A stretch of DNA of 40,721 nucleotides from Gemmatimonadota bacterium (GTDB lineage Bacteria > Gemmatimonadota > Gemmatimonadetes > Longimicrobiales > Gaopeijiaceae): assembly GCA_007124095.1 (NCBI GenBank), contig SLFU01000007.1:1-40721 (forward strand). The letters run 5' to 3'. The translations under genes and the position numbers were made by a program. A model generated the notes under the pieces. The model saw nothing but the letters and a program-made list of their open reading frames with translations, was not told where the DNA came from and made no database searches. Shown one piece after another: positions 17,749-27,556 of this stretch (position 1 is its first letter; every line of letters starts with the position of its first letter).

Positions 17749-18146
17749 GCCGCCTCTTCTTCGTCGACACTTCCGCCCTCGTCGCCCTGGCCTTCCAGGA
17801 GCCCGGACACGAGTGGCTCACAGAACAACTGGCGTCCGCTCGGGACCTCTTCGCGGCTCCACTCCTGGAGGCGGAGTTCAGGGCCGCGCTCGCCCGCGAG
17901 GAGGTGGAGCAGGGACTTGAGTTGCTCGAGTCTTTCCGGTGGGTTCTGCCGAACCGGCCGCTGAGTGCGGAGTTGGAGCGAGTGTTTTCGGTCGGATACG
18001 CGCGCGGCGCCGATGCGTGGCATCTGGCGACGGCGCTTTTCCTCACCGAGAGGCCTCGAGACCTTCCCTTCGTCACACTGGATGAGCGGCAGCAGAAAGT
18101 CGCCCGCGCAGTGGGCTTTCCGACCCCTCATCCTCCGGGGCCGTAG
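17745..18146 (+). CDS. PIN-domain toxin (VapC-like)
   Basis: MSRLFFVDTSALVALAFQEPGHEWLTEQL ... SVGYARGADAWHLATALFL ... LPFVTLDERQQKVARAVGF; PIN acidic residues; start GTG overlaps antitoxin stop. Confidence 0.85.
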   Translation: MSRLFFVDTSALVALAFQEPGHEWLTEQLASARDLFAAPLLEAEFRAALAREEVEQGLELLESFRWVLPNRPLSAELERVFSVGYARGADAWHLATALFLTERPRDLPFVTLDERQQKVARAVGFPTPHPPGP

Positions 18147-18170
18147 CGTTGCCGCCCCGACTGGCCTGAC

Positions 18171-20474
18171 TCAGAGCTGAAAAAGCCGGGTGACCTTTAT
18201 GACGAAGGCCCGGTTCGAGAGATCGGAAAACCGGTCGAAGACATCGGTGTCGCGATCCTCCGTATAGACGAAGAAGATCTCGCTGCCGGGGGAGTATTCC
18301 CATCGAAGACGCAGATTGGTCGAGAAGGTCTGGGTACTGGAGCTGTATTGCACCAGCCCGCTCACGAACATCCGCGGTGTGAAACTGTAGTTGACCCGGG
18401 TGGCGGCCAAGTGACTCGTAAAGCTTCCCTCCTCCAGATCCACCCAATTGAACGAGAGGCTCGGCTCAATCGAAAGCTGGTGTGTGATTCCCATCCGGCC
18501 CTGGCCAATGCCCACGGAGGTTCGGTTCCCAGTAAAGAATGAACCGGTGCGCACCGTCAGGTTTCCCGAGTACCTTCGGTGGGGGCCGAAGGTGTAGCCG
18601 GCCTCCACATCCTGAAATCCGTACGTCCCTGTCGGAATCGTCACCTCGTCCGCAATCTCGAAGGGGGCCGTCAGCCGCTCACGGCTCTCGGTGGCCGTCA
18701 CGGTGAATCGGTCGCTGTTCTCCATCTCGACGCGGAATCTTCCCTGCCTCTCCCGGGTTTCCACGAAGCCTTCAGCGGCGTTCTCGATGTAGTCCACGCC
18801 GGCCTCCAGGGTAAACTGGCGGATCGAGGGAATCGAGGAGGGACGGGGACTGACCCGGGCAACGCCCGAGGTCTCCCGGAATCCGTCCCGACGCACGAAC
18901 CCGATCTGGGGATCGAAGTTTTCTTCCACCAGGAGATGCTGAAGCTCGAGGCCCCACTCGTCTCCGGCGTAGCCTCCTTGTACCCGGTAGCTCTTGTCCC
19001 GTCCGTCGAGCCCGGGTGTCCGCGTCCGGGCCAGGTACCCGACAAAGTTGAGGTCACCCGGAAAGGAGAACGTCGCATCCAGTCCATAGGTCTGGTTGGA
19101 GCCGGCACCCAGTACCGACCTCGACCGATTCCCGTACAGCATCCCAACGTTGCTTCGTCGAAAGATGTCCCGGCGCAGCCGCAGAACGGTGAAGTCCGTC
19201 TCACGCGCACCGGCGGCCTCTTCCCCTTCGGTACGAATCGCCAGGGCTCCCACATCGAAATCGCCGACCTTCCCGGTGAGTCGGCTGCCTCCCAGGATCG
19301 GTATGGGCTGCCCTCGGTCAAGTCCGATCCGCCGACTGAAGAAGAGGGAGGGTGTACGACCGCCCCCGCCCCCAATCCCGGTTGTGGCAAAGTCGAAGAT
19401 CCCCCGACCTTCGAGGAAGAACTCCCGCTTCTCGGGAAGAAAGACATCGAAACGGGTCAGGTTCACCTGCTCTTCGTCCACCTCGACCTGGGCGAAGTCA
19501 GTGTTGTACGTAAAGTCCGCGGTCAGACTCTCGGTGAGCCCATACTTCAGGTCTATTCCCACATCCCCGTGGAGAGCATTGGACACTTCCGGTGTGCGGG
19601 TCCGGTCGGTCCGGAGCTCGGATATACCGTAGGGCTTAACCTCCAGGTTGCGGCTGGGCTCCGGCGCCTCGAGATCCACCAGGGTTCCCGCCGCAGAGAC
19701 TCGAAGCACGCCCCCAGGCCCGCTTCTGGCGGCCGATGCGGGGATGCGCGTCAGGTGCACCCACTCGTTCTTTCGGCGGATCGACCGACGGAACTGGACT
19801 CCCCAGACCTGCGACGTGCCGGGCCGGTATCGAAGTGACTTGAACGGAATCTCCATCTCCACGGTCCAGCCTCCGTCGAACCGGCCGGTCCGCACATCCC
19901 AGACCGGATTCCAGTCCGAGTTCGGACTCCCTTCGTTCGTCACGGCGAACTCGGCGATCGCCCCCAGGGGATTCGTATAGAAGCTCACCCCGTTTCGCCG
20001 GTCATAGAAGGTGTCGAAGAGGACTCCGAAGGTGTCGTTCTCCCGAAGCTGCGTCGCGTTTCGACGCATTTCATTTGCGACCCACTCGCTTTCGGGGGCC
20101 GAATCCCAGAGGCGGGCTCCGACGTAGATGTTCGTGTCGTCGAACGCGATCCAGACTTCGGTCTTCTCGGTAGCCGGCTCCCCGTGGTCGGGCAGGCCCT
20201 GTATCAGCCCCGTGATCGGAGGGACCGTGTCGTAGAGGGTCTCGTCGAGGACCCCATCGACGCGAATGGGCTCGTCGACGCGAATGGCCCGGACCGTAAC
20301 CCTCCCGCTCTCGTCCCGGTTCATAACGGCGGGAGGGATCGGGGGAGGAGGCCCATCGATTTGGGAGGCTGTCGTTGGGGTGCCTCGATCCTCAATCGGT
20401 TCCTGCGCGAATCCGGGCGCACACGGGGCAGAGAGGAGAAGGGCCGGAAAGACCACGAAGAGACGAGGTATCAT
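18171..20474 (-). CDS. Exported DUF5916 / carbohydrate-binding family 9-like outer-membrane protein
   Basis: IRVDGVLDETLYDTVPPITGLIQGLPDHGEPATEKTEVWIAFDDTNIYVGARLWDS...DGGWTVEMEIPFKSLRY...FLPEKREFFLEGRGIFDF..., C-terminal beta-barrel-like LRWEYSPGSEIFFVYTEDRD. Signal peptide MIPRLFVVFPALLLSAPCAPGFAQ. Confidence 0.85.
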   Translation of the reverse strand: MIPRLFVVFPALLLSAPCAPGFAQEPIEDRGTPTTASQIDGPPPPIPPAVMNRDESGRVTVRAIRVDEPIRVDGVLDETLYDTVPPITGLIQGLPDHGEPATEKTEVWIAFDDTNIYVGARLWDSAPESEWVANEMRRNATQLRENDTFGVLFDTFYDRRNGVSFYTNPLGAIAEFAVTNEGSPNSDWNPVWDVRTGRFDGGWTVEMEIPFKSLRYRPGTSQVWGVQFRRSIRRKNEWVHLTRIPASAARSGPGGVLRVSAAGTLVDLEAPEPSRNLEVKPYGISELRTDRTRTPEVSNALHGDVGIDLKYGLTESLTADFTYNTDFAQVEVDEEQVNLTRFDVFLPEKREFFLEGRGIFDFATTGIGGGGGRTPSLFFSRRIGLDRGQPIPILGGSRLTGKVGDFDVGALAIRTEGEEAAGARETDFTVLRLRRDIFRRSNVGMLYGNRSRSVLGAGSNQTYGLDATFSFPGDLNFVGYLARTRTPGLDGRDKSYRVQGGYAGDEWGLELQHLLVEENFDPQIGFVRRDGFRETSGVARVSPRPSSIPSIRQFTLEAGVDYIENAAEGFVETRERQGRFRVEMENSDRFTVTATESRERLTAPFEIADEVTIPTGTYGFQDVEAGYTFGPHRRYSGNLTVRTGSFFTGNRTSVGIGQGRMGITHQLSIEPSLSFNWVDLEEGSFTSHLAATRVNYSFTPRMFVSGLVQYSSSTQTFSTNLRLRWEYSPGSEIFFVYTEDRDTDVFDRFSDLSNRAFVIKVTRLFQL

Positions 20475-20665
20475 CGGAGGACCGTTCGAAATCTCTGAGG
20501 GACGTCCGACGTGATGAGGGGACGGGAGAGTCAAGCGCCGTCTTGGCCGGGGGCGCGCCGTGTGTTCAATCCGGGATTCTCAATCGGCGTTGATCACCCC
20601 TGGAAAAATAGACGTCATTCGCTGCCTGAGTGACGGCCTGCACGAATTGGGAACACCACGAGCTA

Positions 20666-21100
20666 CTACCGGGGGGCCAAGTAGAATGTCTTGTTCACTA
20701 TTTGCCATCGCCCTTCAATTTTGAGCATCGACATGTAGTCGGTGTAAACCCCGTTCGGATAATCCAAGGTTATCGTTGCGATTGCGGCATTCCCGGAAAC
20801 ATCGATTTCATCAATGCTTCTCGTTCGCTGATCTTCGTCTTCCGGGGGAGTGCCGTCAAACCCCGCGATATACTCTTCAAGTGTAAGTTGTGAAAAGTCA
20901 TCGTCACGTACAAAATAGAGATGGGCAACCGGGTGAAAGGCTTCCCGCAGGTACTCCCCATTTCCCGTAGCGTGAGCTTGGAAATAATAGTCAATCGCTT
21001 CACGTACTTGTTCTTTTTCCGGATCCTGCTCCACTTGAGGCGAACACAAGACAGCGAGGAAAGTGAAAGAGATCGATAACAGTTGATTCGATATGTACAT
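20666..21100 (-). CDS. Exported NTF2-like (putative lumazine-binding / DUF4440-like) protein
   Basis: EQVREAIDYYFQAHATGNGEYLREAFHPVAHLYFVRDDDFSQLTLEEYIAGFDGTPPEDEDQRTRSIDEIDVSGNAAIATITLDYPNGVYTDYMSMLKIEGRWQIVNKTFYLAPR. Confidence 0.75.
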   Translation of the reverse strand: MYISNQLLSISFTFLAVLCSPQVEQDPEKEQVREAIDYYFQAHATGNGEYLREAFHPVAHLYFVRDDDFSQLTLEEYIAGFDGTPPEDEDQRTRSIDEIDVSGNAAIATITLDYPNGVYTDYMSMLKIEGRWQIVNKTFYLAPR

Positions 21101-21230
21101 CGGTTGTTCCGGCAATGAGGGATAGGAAATTGAAACGCCCTCTTGATCCGTAGGGCAAGGTAGGAGTGACGTCCCGCTTGGACAACAACGGTGTGGGACG
21201 GGGAGAGGGAAGCGACCAAAGTCGTGGGAC

Positions 21231-23156
21231 GTGCCCGAACGCCCGCTAGGAGCTCCTTCAGAAGGCGGAAGGGGGAGAGGAAGAGATCTGATCACGCCGG
21301 AACGCTCGTCGTCGTGGGCGCGCTTGCCCCTTGCTGCGGAAGAAGAGGGGGCGGGCGGAGCCACGCTCCTGCAGTGGCGCGAACGAATCCTCGGGTTCAC
21401 GCTGACGGCGAGCGCCATCCTCGCGGGGATCGCGTACGTGCCCGGCGTCATCGCGGCACTCAGGGCCGAGTTGTGGGTCGTGGTGATCGTCGACACGGTG
21501 GCGTGGGCGACGGTCATCGTCCTCGCCCTCTGGCGCACCGGCCCGTATGTGCTGCGTGCGGGGGTGTTCGTGGCGATGGTCTATGGGCTGGCCCTCTTCC
21601 TGATGATTAGCACGGGACCCGCAGGGGGAGGAGCGGTCTGGCTCCTTGCCTTTCCGACCATTACCGTGGTCTTCCTGGGCCTTCGGGGTGTCATCGTGGC
21701 CCTTTCACTCACGGTGGCCACCGTCGTGGGTCTTGCGGGCTTGATCGCGCTGGACCGGGTTCCTGTGGCGCCCGACCTTCCGGGCGGCGGATACGACCTG
21801 GGTGCGTGGATCGGGACCGGGGGCAGCCTCGTCTTTCTCGCCTTCGTCCTCTCCCTCTCCATCGGCTACCTGGTCCGAGGTCTGGAGGGCTCGATCGCCG
21901 AGGTACAGGGCGCCCGCAGGGAGCTCTCCCAAGCCAACGCGCAGCTTCGAAACGAAATCCGGGAGCGGGAAGAGATCGAAGGGAAGCTCATTCAGTCGCA
22001 GAAGCTGGAAGCGCTGGGAACCCTCGCAGGAGGGATCGCGCACGACTTCAACAACCTTCTGGTGCCGATCCTGGCCGGGACCGGCGGGCTCCGCGATCGC
22101 CTTCCCGCGGGCGACCCCGGTCGTGACGAACTGGACGAGATTGCCCGGTCCGCATCACGGGCGCGTGACCTCGTCCGGCGAATTCTCACCTTCAGCCGCG
22201 GTACTCCGGAAGAACGGGAACCGGTTCAAGTGGAGCCGATCGTGCGGGAGGTCGGAACACTCCTCCGAAGTAGCTTGCCCGCCGAGATCGCAATCCGGTA
22301 CGAGATGAATGCCCCGGGAGCCAGGGTGCTGGCGTCAACGGCCGAGCTCCACCAGATCCTCATGAACCTGGCCACGAATGCGTACCTGGCAATGAAGCCG
22401 AGGCCGGGCACCCTCACCCTCCGGGTCGCGCGGGTGGAAGATGAGGCAATGGTGAGCTTTACGGTCGAGGATACCGGGGTCGGCATGCCGGCCGAAGTCC
22501 GCGATAGGGCTTTCGATCCGTTCTTCACGAGGCGAGCACCTGGCGAGGGTACGGGGCTTGGCCTGGCCATCGTGCACGGGCTCGTCAAGAGCTTCGGAGG
22601 GTCGATCGAACTCTACAGTGAGGAAGGGAAGGGAACCCGAGTCGAGATCAACCTCCCCGAGGTGAGGACGGATGATGAACCCCTGACTGACTCACCGGCC
22701 CCGCTACAGGCCGAGGAGAGATCTGAAGAGGAGCTGACCGCCGACGTGGCGGAGAGCCCTGGGACGCCCGGCGAGGAGGGGAAGGTGACCGTCCTCCTGG
22801 TGGATGACGAACCCATGGTGCGACGCACCCTCGGACGTGTACTCACCCGGGCCGGGTACTTGGTCAGGGAGACGGTGGGTCCGGAAGCGGCGCTTCGTAT
22901 CGTGCGGCAGTCGCCCGATGCCTTCGACCTGCTGCTCACCGACCAGAACATGCCGGGGATGTCGGGTCTCGATCTGGCGGAAGCGGTTCGGAGCGTTCGC
23001 CCCGACCTCCCGATCGTGCTTTCCTCCGGATATCTGGATGACGATACGATGGTCCGTCTCGAACGGCTGGGCATCGAAGGTTCAATCGAGAAGCCGTACA
23101 ACATCGTAGAGATCCAGGCCGTCATCGAGCGGGCCTTGACCGACCCGAGCGGTTAG
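21231..23156 (+). CDS. Membrane hybrid sensor histidine kinase with C-terminal receiver domain
   Basis: Multiple TM segments, [31 protein letters not shown] (HisKA), [15 protein letters not shown] and [13 protein letters not shown] (HATPase), [16 protein letters not shown]...[21 protein letters not shown] (REC). Start codon uncertain. Confidence 0.9.
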   Translation: MPERPLGAPSEGGRGRGRDLITPERSSSWARLPLAAEEEGAGGATLLQWRERILGFTLTASAILAGIAYVPGVIAALRAELWVVVIVDTVAWATVIVLALWRTGPYVLRAGVFVAMVYGLALFLMISTGPAGGGAVWLLAFPTITVVFLGLRGVIVALSLTVATVVGLAGLIALDRVPVAPDLPGGGYDLGAWIGTGGSLVFLAFVLSLSIGYLVRGLEGSIAEVQGARRELSQANAQLRNEIREREEIEGKLIQSQKLEALGTLAGGIAHDFNNLLVPILAGTGGLRDRLPAGDPGRDELDEIARSASRARDLVRRILTFSRGTPEEREPVQVEPIVREVGTLLRSSLPAEIAIRYEMNAPGARVLASTAELHQILMNLATNAYLAMKPRPGTLTLRVARVEDEAMVSFTVEDTGVGMPAEVRDRAFDPFFTRRAPGEGTGLGLAIVHGLVKSFGGSIELYSEEGKGTRVEINLPEVRTDDEPLTDSPAPLQAEERSEEELTADVAESPGTPGEEGKVTVLLVDDEPMVRRTLGRVLTRAGYLVRETVGPEAALRIVRQSPDAFDLLLTDQNMPGMSGLDLAEAVRSVRPDLPIVLSSGYLDDDTMVRLERLGIEGSIEKPYNIVEIQAVIERALTDPSG

Positions 23157-23215
23157 TTGGGCGGGCTCACCCCTTTGCGTTCCGGGACCGTAGGGAAGGC
23201 AGTGCGTCGGGAGCC

Positions 23216-24430
23216 TCACCTGGTGGCGAGGGGAAGCCGGACGGTGAAGGTCGAGCCCTCTCCCTCCTGACTCCGTACCTGAATGGATCCCCCGTGGCCC
23301 TCCACGATCCGTCGGACGATGACCAGACCAAGGCCCGTGCTCGCTTCTCCCGCCGTGCCCCGGCGCCCGGCCTTGGTGAAGGGTTGGAAGAGCTGCGGGA
23401 GGAGCTCCTCCGGGATTCCCTGCCCGGAATCCGCCACCTCCAGGACCGCCTGATCTCCCTCGGTGCGGAGATGGACCCGGACGGTGTCTCCGGAATCGGA
23501 GAACTTCACGGCATTTCCGAGGAGGTTGTTCAGAACCTGCTCGATCCGGTCGGCATCGAAGGGAAAGGGGGGCAGCTCGGGACTGGGCTCCTGGAAGTCC
23601 ACCGACACGGACTTCGGAGCCGCCAGGGAGGCCAGCATCCGGGTTGTGCGGCGGGTGAGTTCCGTGAGGTCGTCCTCCTCGAGGCGGAGCTCCAGTCGTC
23701 CGGCCTCGATGGCCGTCACGTCCAGGAGGTTGTCCACCATCCGGAGGAGGAAGTCGCTGTTGCGGGTGATGATCTCCAGGAACTGGTGCTCCTCCGGGGT
23801 GAGGCGCTCTCCCGCCTCATCCTCCACGAAGCGAGCGTAGCTGAGGATGACGCCCAGGGGGGTGCGGAGATCGTGGGCCGCCATGCCCAGGAAACGGTTC
23901 TTCTCCTGGTTCAGCTTCTCGAGCTGGGCGTTCTTCTGAGCCATCTCCCTCTGGAGATTCGCCAGCTCGTTGTTCACCCGAGTGAGCTCCTCGAACCGCT
24001 CTTCCTGGGTGCCCGTCGGCCGGGTGTCCGTCCCGGGGCCCCGCTGCATCTCCCTGGCCAGGGAGCGGAGCGCGTTGGTCTGCTCGTTGTTGATCCGCAT
24101 GAGCTCTTCGTTCAGGGCGGTGAGCTGGGAGCGGGACGGGGCCGCTACCACCACGAAGGCATCGCCCTGGCGTGCACCGGCGAAGTGGAGAAGAAGTCGA
24201 GAGGTGCCCCTGCGGACATGGAGCTGCCAGTCGAAGGCGGCGCCTTCCTTCCGGAGGGTCGAGAGGAAGTTCTTGACCTTTACGGCATCCACCGGGTCCA
24301 CCAGCTCCTCCAGGCTTCCTCCCGGCTCGGTGTGCTCTTCCACTCCGATCTCGTCCTTGAGACGAGCTGCGATCTTGCCTTCAGCCGTGCAGCGAAGAGC
24401 CAGGCCTCCTGCGCTCGTATCGGCAATCAC
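23216..24430 (-). CDS. Cytosolic sensor histidine kinase with N-terminal PAS-like and coiled-coil regions
   Basis: NRFLGMAAHDLRTPLGVILSYARFVEDEAG, VLNNLLGNAVKFSDSG, STGLGLVIVRRIVEGHGGSIQVRSQEGEGSTFTVRLP. GTG start overlaps upstream gene's TGA. Confidence 0.9.
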   Translation of the reverse strand: MIADTSAGGLALRCTAEGKIAARLKDEIGVEEHTEPGGSLEELVDPVDAVKVKNFLSTLRKEGAAFDWQLHVRRGTSRLLLHFAGARQGDAFVVVAAPSRSQLTALNEELMRINNEQTNALRSLAREMQRGPGTDTRPTGTQEERFEELTRVNNELANLQREMAQKNAQLEKLNQEKNRFLGMAAHDLRTPLGVILSYARFVEDEAGERLTPEEHQFLEIITRNSDFLLRMVDNLLDVTAIEAGRLELRLEEDDLTELTRRTTRMLASLAAPKSVSVDFQEPSPELPPFPFDADRIEQVLNNLLGNAVKFSDSGDTVRVHLRTEGDQAVLEVADSGQGIPEELLPQLFQPFTKAGRRGTAGEASTGLGLVIVRRIVEGHGGSIQVRSQEGEGSTFTVRLPLATR

Positions 24431-25131
24431 CGGGCTTTCCTCCCTGCTGTAAGCTCCTCGGCGAGGGACACGGCGCCGTCGGCTCCGGGAGCGTGGCCGT
24501 CCGCTCCTAACTCCCGCCAGAGTTCGGGCTCGGCATTGAAGGGGTGTCCCCCCACCAGAATGATCGGGCTCCGCTCCCCGCCTGCCGTCCGCATCGCCTC
24601 GATGACCTCCGCCACATCCGGGACGTGGGCCGATAGGGTGGCGGAGAGCGCCAGCACGTCGGCTTCCCGTCGTTCCACGAGCTCCACGATCCCCGGGGTG
24701 GGCGTGTTGGCGCCCAGGAAGAAGGTGTCCCAGCCGTCCATCTCGAAGAAATCGGCCACCATCCGGATCCCCAGTTCGTGCAGGTCACCGGAGACGGCGG
24801 CGGCCACCAGGGTGCCCCGGCCCCGCTCCCCCGCGAAGACATGGGGATAGAGGCGGGACATGACGAGCTGGGTGGCCGCCGTACAGTAGTGCTCCTCCGC
24901 CACGGTGATGCGGTTGAGCTCCCAGAGGCGGCCCACCTCCCACTGCGTGCGCTGGAAGACGTCAATGTAGATGTCCCGGACCGGGACACCATCTTCCACG
25001 CTGGCCAGGATCAGCTCGGAGGCCCGGGCCCGCTCCCCTCCCAGGAGTGCGTCCAGATAGTCCCGGGCCAGGCGACCCAGCGGGCGGTCCAGCTCCAAGA
25101 AGGACGGGGGAACCTCAATATCATCAGGCAT
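24427..25131 (-). CDS. Stand-alone cobalamin (B12)-binding domain protein with CarH/LitR-type photoreceptor motifs
   Basis: VGRLWELNRITVAEEHYCTAATQLVMSRLYP (W-x9-EH) followed by LVAAAVSGDLHELGIRMVADFFEMDGWDTFFLGANTPTPGIVELV (DxHxxG B12-binding motif). Confidence 0.85.
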   Translation of the reverse strand: MPDDIEVPPSFLELDRPLGRLARDYLDALLGGERARASELILASVEDGVPVRDIYIDVFQRTQWEVGRLWELNRITVAEEHYCTAATQLVMSRLYPHVFAGERGRGTLVAAAVSGDLHELGIRMVADFFEMDGWDTFFLGANTPTPGIVELVERREADVLALSATLSAHVPDVAEVIEAMRTAGGERSPIILVGGHPFNAEPELWRELGADGHAPGADGAVSLAEELTAGRKAR

Positions 25132-25151
25132 GGGCGAATGCTTCCAGTCTA

Positions 25152-25168
25152 AACGTGCGTTGCACGTT
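25152..25168. promoter_or_regulatory. Perfect inverted repeat in divergent promoter region
   Basis: AACGTGC-GTT-GCACGTT between the B12-binding gene (minus) and the His-rich protein gene (plus). Confidence 0.45.
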
Positions 25169-25246
25169 CGTGCGATGGCCTGGGTTTCGCAATAGGGACG
25201 ACGGTTGCCCAATGAGCCCTGTGATCAGATCTTTGGTTCCGGAATC

Positions 25247-25717
25247 ATGGACAATCTCACCGCATCCTTCACCCAGCGTCTTTGCCGAGTCGGCGGTCGC
25301 TCTCGTTTCGGGCCGGGCTACCGGGCCCTCGGGATCGGCATGCTCGCTGCGTTCCTGTTCGGGTGGGTGGTGGAAGTGGGCGCGCTTCAGGACTGTCCAC
25401 ACCATGCGCCACCAGGTCACGGCGAGACCCACGCCGAGCACCTCCATGACTCCCATGCCCACCCGGATGACCTCGAATCCCACGGTCTCTTGGGGCATGC
25501 AGGGTCGGGTCACCACGACCAGGACCACGGGCCATGTACCTGCCGGATGCACTGCACCACTTCCACGGCGGTGCAGCAGGCGGTCCCGGTGGGCGCCCAT
25601 CCCGGGATCCCTGCCCCGAGCCCGATGCGAGTCACTTCGCCAGCGGAGGTCGGGACCCCGGATCACACTCTCCTCCCCTACGTCCTTCCCTGGTCCACTG
25701 CACCTCCTGGGGTCTGA
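25247..25717 (+). CDS. Small His/Cys-rich membrane-anchored protein, putative metal-binding
   Basis: One TM segment (ALGIGMLAAFLFGWVVEVGAL) then CPHHAPPGHGETHAEHLHDSHAHPDDLESHGLLGHAGSGHHDQDHGPCTCRMHC. Confidence 0.65.
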   Translation: MDNLTASFTQRLCRVGGRSRFGPGYRALGIGMLAAFLFGWVVEVGALQDCPHHAPPGHGETHAEHLHDSHAHPDDLESHGLLGHAGSGHHDQDHGPCTCRMHCTTSTAVQQAVPVGAHPGIPAPSPMRVTSPAEVGTPDHTLLPYVLPWSTAPPGV

Positions 25718-25728
25718 GCAGGCCTTTC

Positions 25729-25744
25729 TGTTGTAATGACAACA
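25729..25744. promoter_or_regulatory. Palindrome TGTTGTAATGACAACA upstream of Met/His-rich protein
   Basis: Perfect 6-bp arms TGTTGT/ACAACA with AATG spacer, between 25717 and 25873. Confidence 0.4.
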
Positions 25745-25872
25745 TCGGCGGGACTCCCGGTCCCGTCCGGTTCCCGTGCCTCCGGTTCTCCGGATCGCGT
25801 TCCTCCGCTTGAATGGCGGACGGATCGCGCCTGCACGCCTGCACATACCTGAAACGAAATGCCGAGGACCCC

Positions 25873-26925
25873 ATGCGATACTTGCTCATCGTACTTCTCT
25901 TGGTCACACCTCTATCCCTGGCTTCCCAGGAGCGCTGGAGCTCGGCAGGCCCAGCCGGCCATGCGCCCATCGGGGTGATGGGCGACCATACGCACAGCGC
26001 GGGAGAGTGGATGTTCGCCTACGTGTATCAGCGGCAAGCCATGTCCGGACTGCGGGACGGAACGGGCCGGGTGTCCACTGACGAAGCGTGGATGCACTAC
26101 AGGATGGTCCCCCTCTCCATGGAGATGGACATGCACATGCCCCACATCATGTACGCCCCCAACGGCCGGGTCACGATCATGGCCATGGGGATGTGGATGG
26201 AGCACTCCATGGAGGTCCGCATGGAGGACGCCCTCATGGCGGGTCACGGCCATGGCCACCAGATGGACGGACATGGGGACCGCAGCTTTCACAACATGGC
26301 ACACTCCCTCTCGGGGTGGGCTGACACGGAGGTCAGCGCCCTGGTCACACTACTCGACAGGAACCGGCAGAGGATCCATCTCAACCTCGGCGTGGGCCTC
26401 CCCACCGGGAGCGTGACCGCTTCTGACGACCGCATGGTTGTCGAGCACTCCCGCATGGGATATCCGATGCAGCTTGGCTCGGGTAGCTGGGAAGCCCGAC
26501 CCGGTGCCACCTACCTACGGCAGACGGATCGCGTCTCCTGGGGGGCGCAGGGCCTGAGCACCTTCCGCCTCAATGAGAACAGTGAGGGATGGAAGCGAGG
26601 TACCGAGGGCGAATTCAACGGATGGGCCATGCTTCGAGGAAGCGACGTCGTGTCTCCCGGCCTCCGCATTCAGGCCAGGCACTGGGGTGATGTGAGCGGT
26701 GCGGATTCCGCGCTGGATCCGTCGGTCAGCCCCGAAAACGACCCCTCTCTTCAGGGCGGAACACGCATGGACGCCTTCCTCGCCCTGAACTTCCAGGTCC
26801 CTTCCGGCGCCCTCGCGGGCCATCGCGTGGCTCTGGAGTTGGGCGGACCGGTCGTCGAATCCCTGAACGGTCCCCAGTCGAGCCACGACTGGACGGTGAA
26901 TGTAGGCTGGGAGTATAGCTTCTGA
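25873..26925 (+). CDS. Exported Met/His-rich putative outer-membrane beta-barrel protein, probable metal (copper?) related
   Basis: Signal [75 protein letters not shown]-terminal ...[15 protein letters not shown] ends in aromatic Phe typical of outer-membrane barrels. Confidence 0.7.
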   Translation: MRYLLIVLLLVTPLSLASQERWSSAGPAGHAPIGVMGDHTHSAGEWMFAYVYQRQAMSGLRDGTGRVSTDEAWMHYRMVPLSMEMDMHMPHIMYAPNGRVTIMAMGMWMEHSMEVRMEDALMAGHGHGHQMDGHGDRSFHNMAHSLSGWADTEVSALVTLLDRNRQRIHLNLGVGLPTGSVTASDDRMVVEHSRMGYPMQLGSGSWEARPGATYLRQTDRVSWGAQGLSTFRLNENSEGWKRGTEGEFNGWAMLRGSDVVSPGLRIQARHWGDVSGADSALDPSVSPENDPSLQGGTRMDAFLALNFQVPSGALAGHRVALELGGPVVESLNGPQSSHDWTVNVGWEYSF

Positions 26926-27074
26926 TCGGCGAAGCCAGGAGCGTGGGTCACCTGCATCGGGGAAGGGCTTCCGGGGATTGCAGGTGCCCCTCGTTCGTCC
27001 CACCTTCTCTTGGCCAGGCGGGTCGTGTCGGACTCCCTGGCGATCCAGCCTGGTTCCCCCGTGAGGAGACAACG

Positions 27075-27482
27075 ATGCTCAAGGAGTTCAGGGAGTTTGC
27101 GGTCAAGGGGAATGTGCTCGACATGGCGGTCGGAATCATCATCGGGGTGGCCTTCGGGACGGTCGTCCAATCCCTCGTGAACGATGTGATCATGCCCCCC
27201 ATTGGATTGGCGCTTGGTGGTGTGGACTTTGCCGACATCGCCATCCCGGTCGGGACAGGACCGGAGGGGGAGGCCGTGGTGATCGGGATTGGCCTATTCA
27301 TTAACGCCCTGATCAGCTTTCTGCTCGTGGCTGTCGCTGTCTTTTTCCTCGTGAAGAGCTTCAACAGGTTGAAACGCCAGGAGGAAGCCGCGCCCGAGGA
27401 ACCCGCCGCGCCACCGGAGCCCTCGGCGGAAGAGCGACTGCTCGCCGAAATCCGGGACCTCTTGAAGGCACGGAGCGCCTGA
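27075..27482 (+). CDS. mscL: Large-conductance mechanosensitive channel
   Basis: [52 protein letters not shown]...[25 protein letters not shown]...[10 protein letters not shown]. Confidence 0.97.
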   Translation: MLKEFREFAVKGNVLDMAVGIIIGVAFGTVVQSLVNDVIMPPIGLALGGVDFADIAIPVGTGPEGEAVVIGIGLFINALISFLLVAVAVFFLVKSFNRLKRQEEAAPEEPAAPPEPSAEERLLAEIRDLLKARSA

Positions 27483-27556
27483 GGCCTTTGGTGGTCAACT
27501 TCCACGCGCTTACCTCGGAGGAGGTGTGGTCTGAGGGGGTGTGAGCGACGGATCGG

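Noticed and set aside
17296-18146. Integrative element inserted at tRNA-Leu
   Set aside because: No integrase/recombinase and no second copy of the tRNA 3' end noticed in the window.
18579-19838. 419-aa plus-strand ORF opposite the first DUF5916 gene; similar case 30331-31395
   Set aside because: Antisense to well-supported coding sequence, low-complexity composition.
23294-24850. 518-aa plus-strand ORF opposite the histidine kinase and B12 gene
   Set aside because: Mirror of two recognised genes on the minus strand.
25912-26304. His/Val-rich minus-strand ORF and plus-strand frame 26088-26324 ([12 protein letters not shown]...)
   Set aside because: Alternate-frame products of the Met/His-rich coding sequence, not independent genes.
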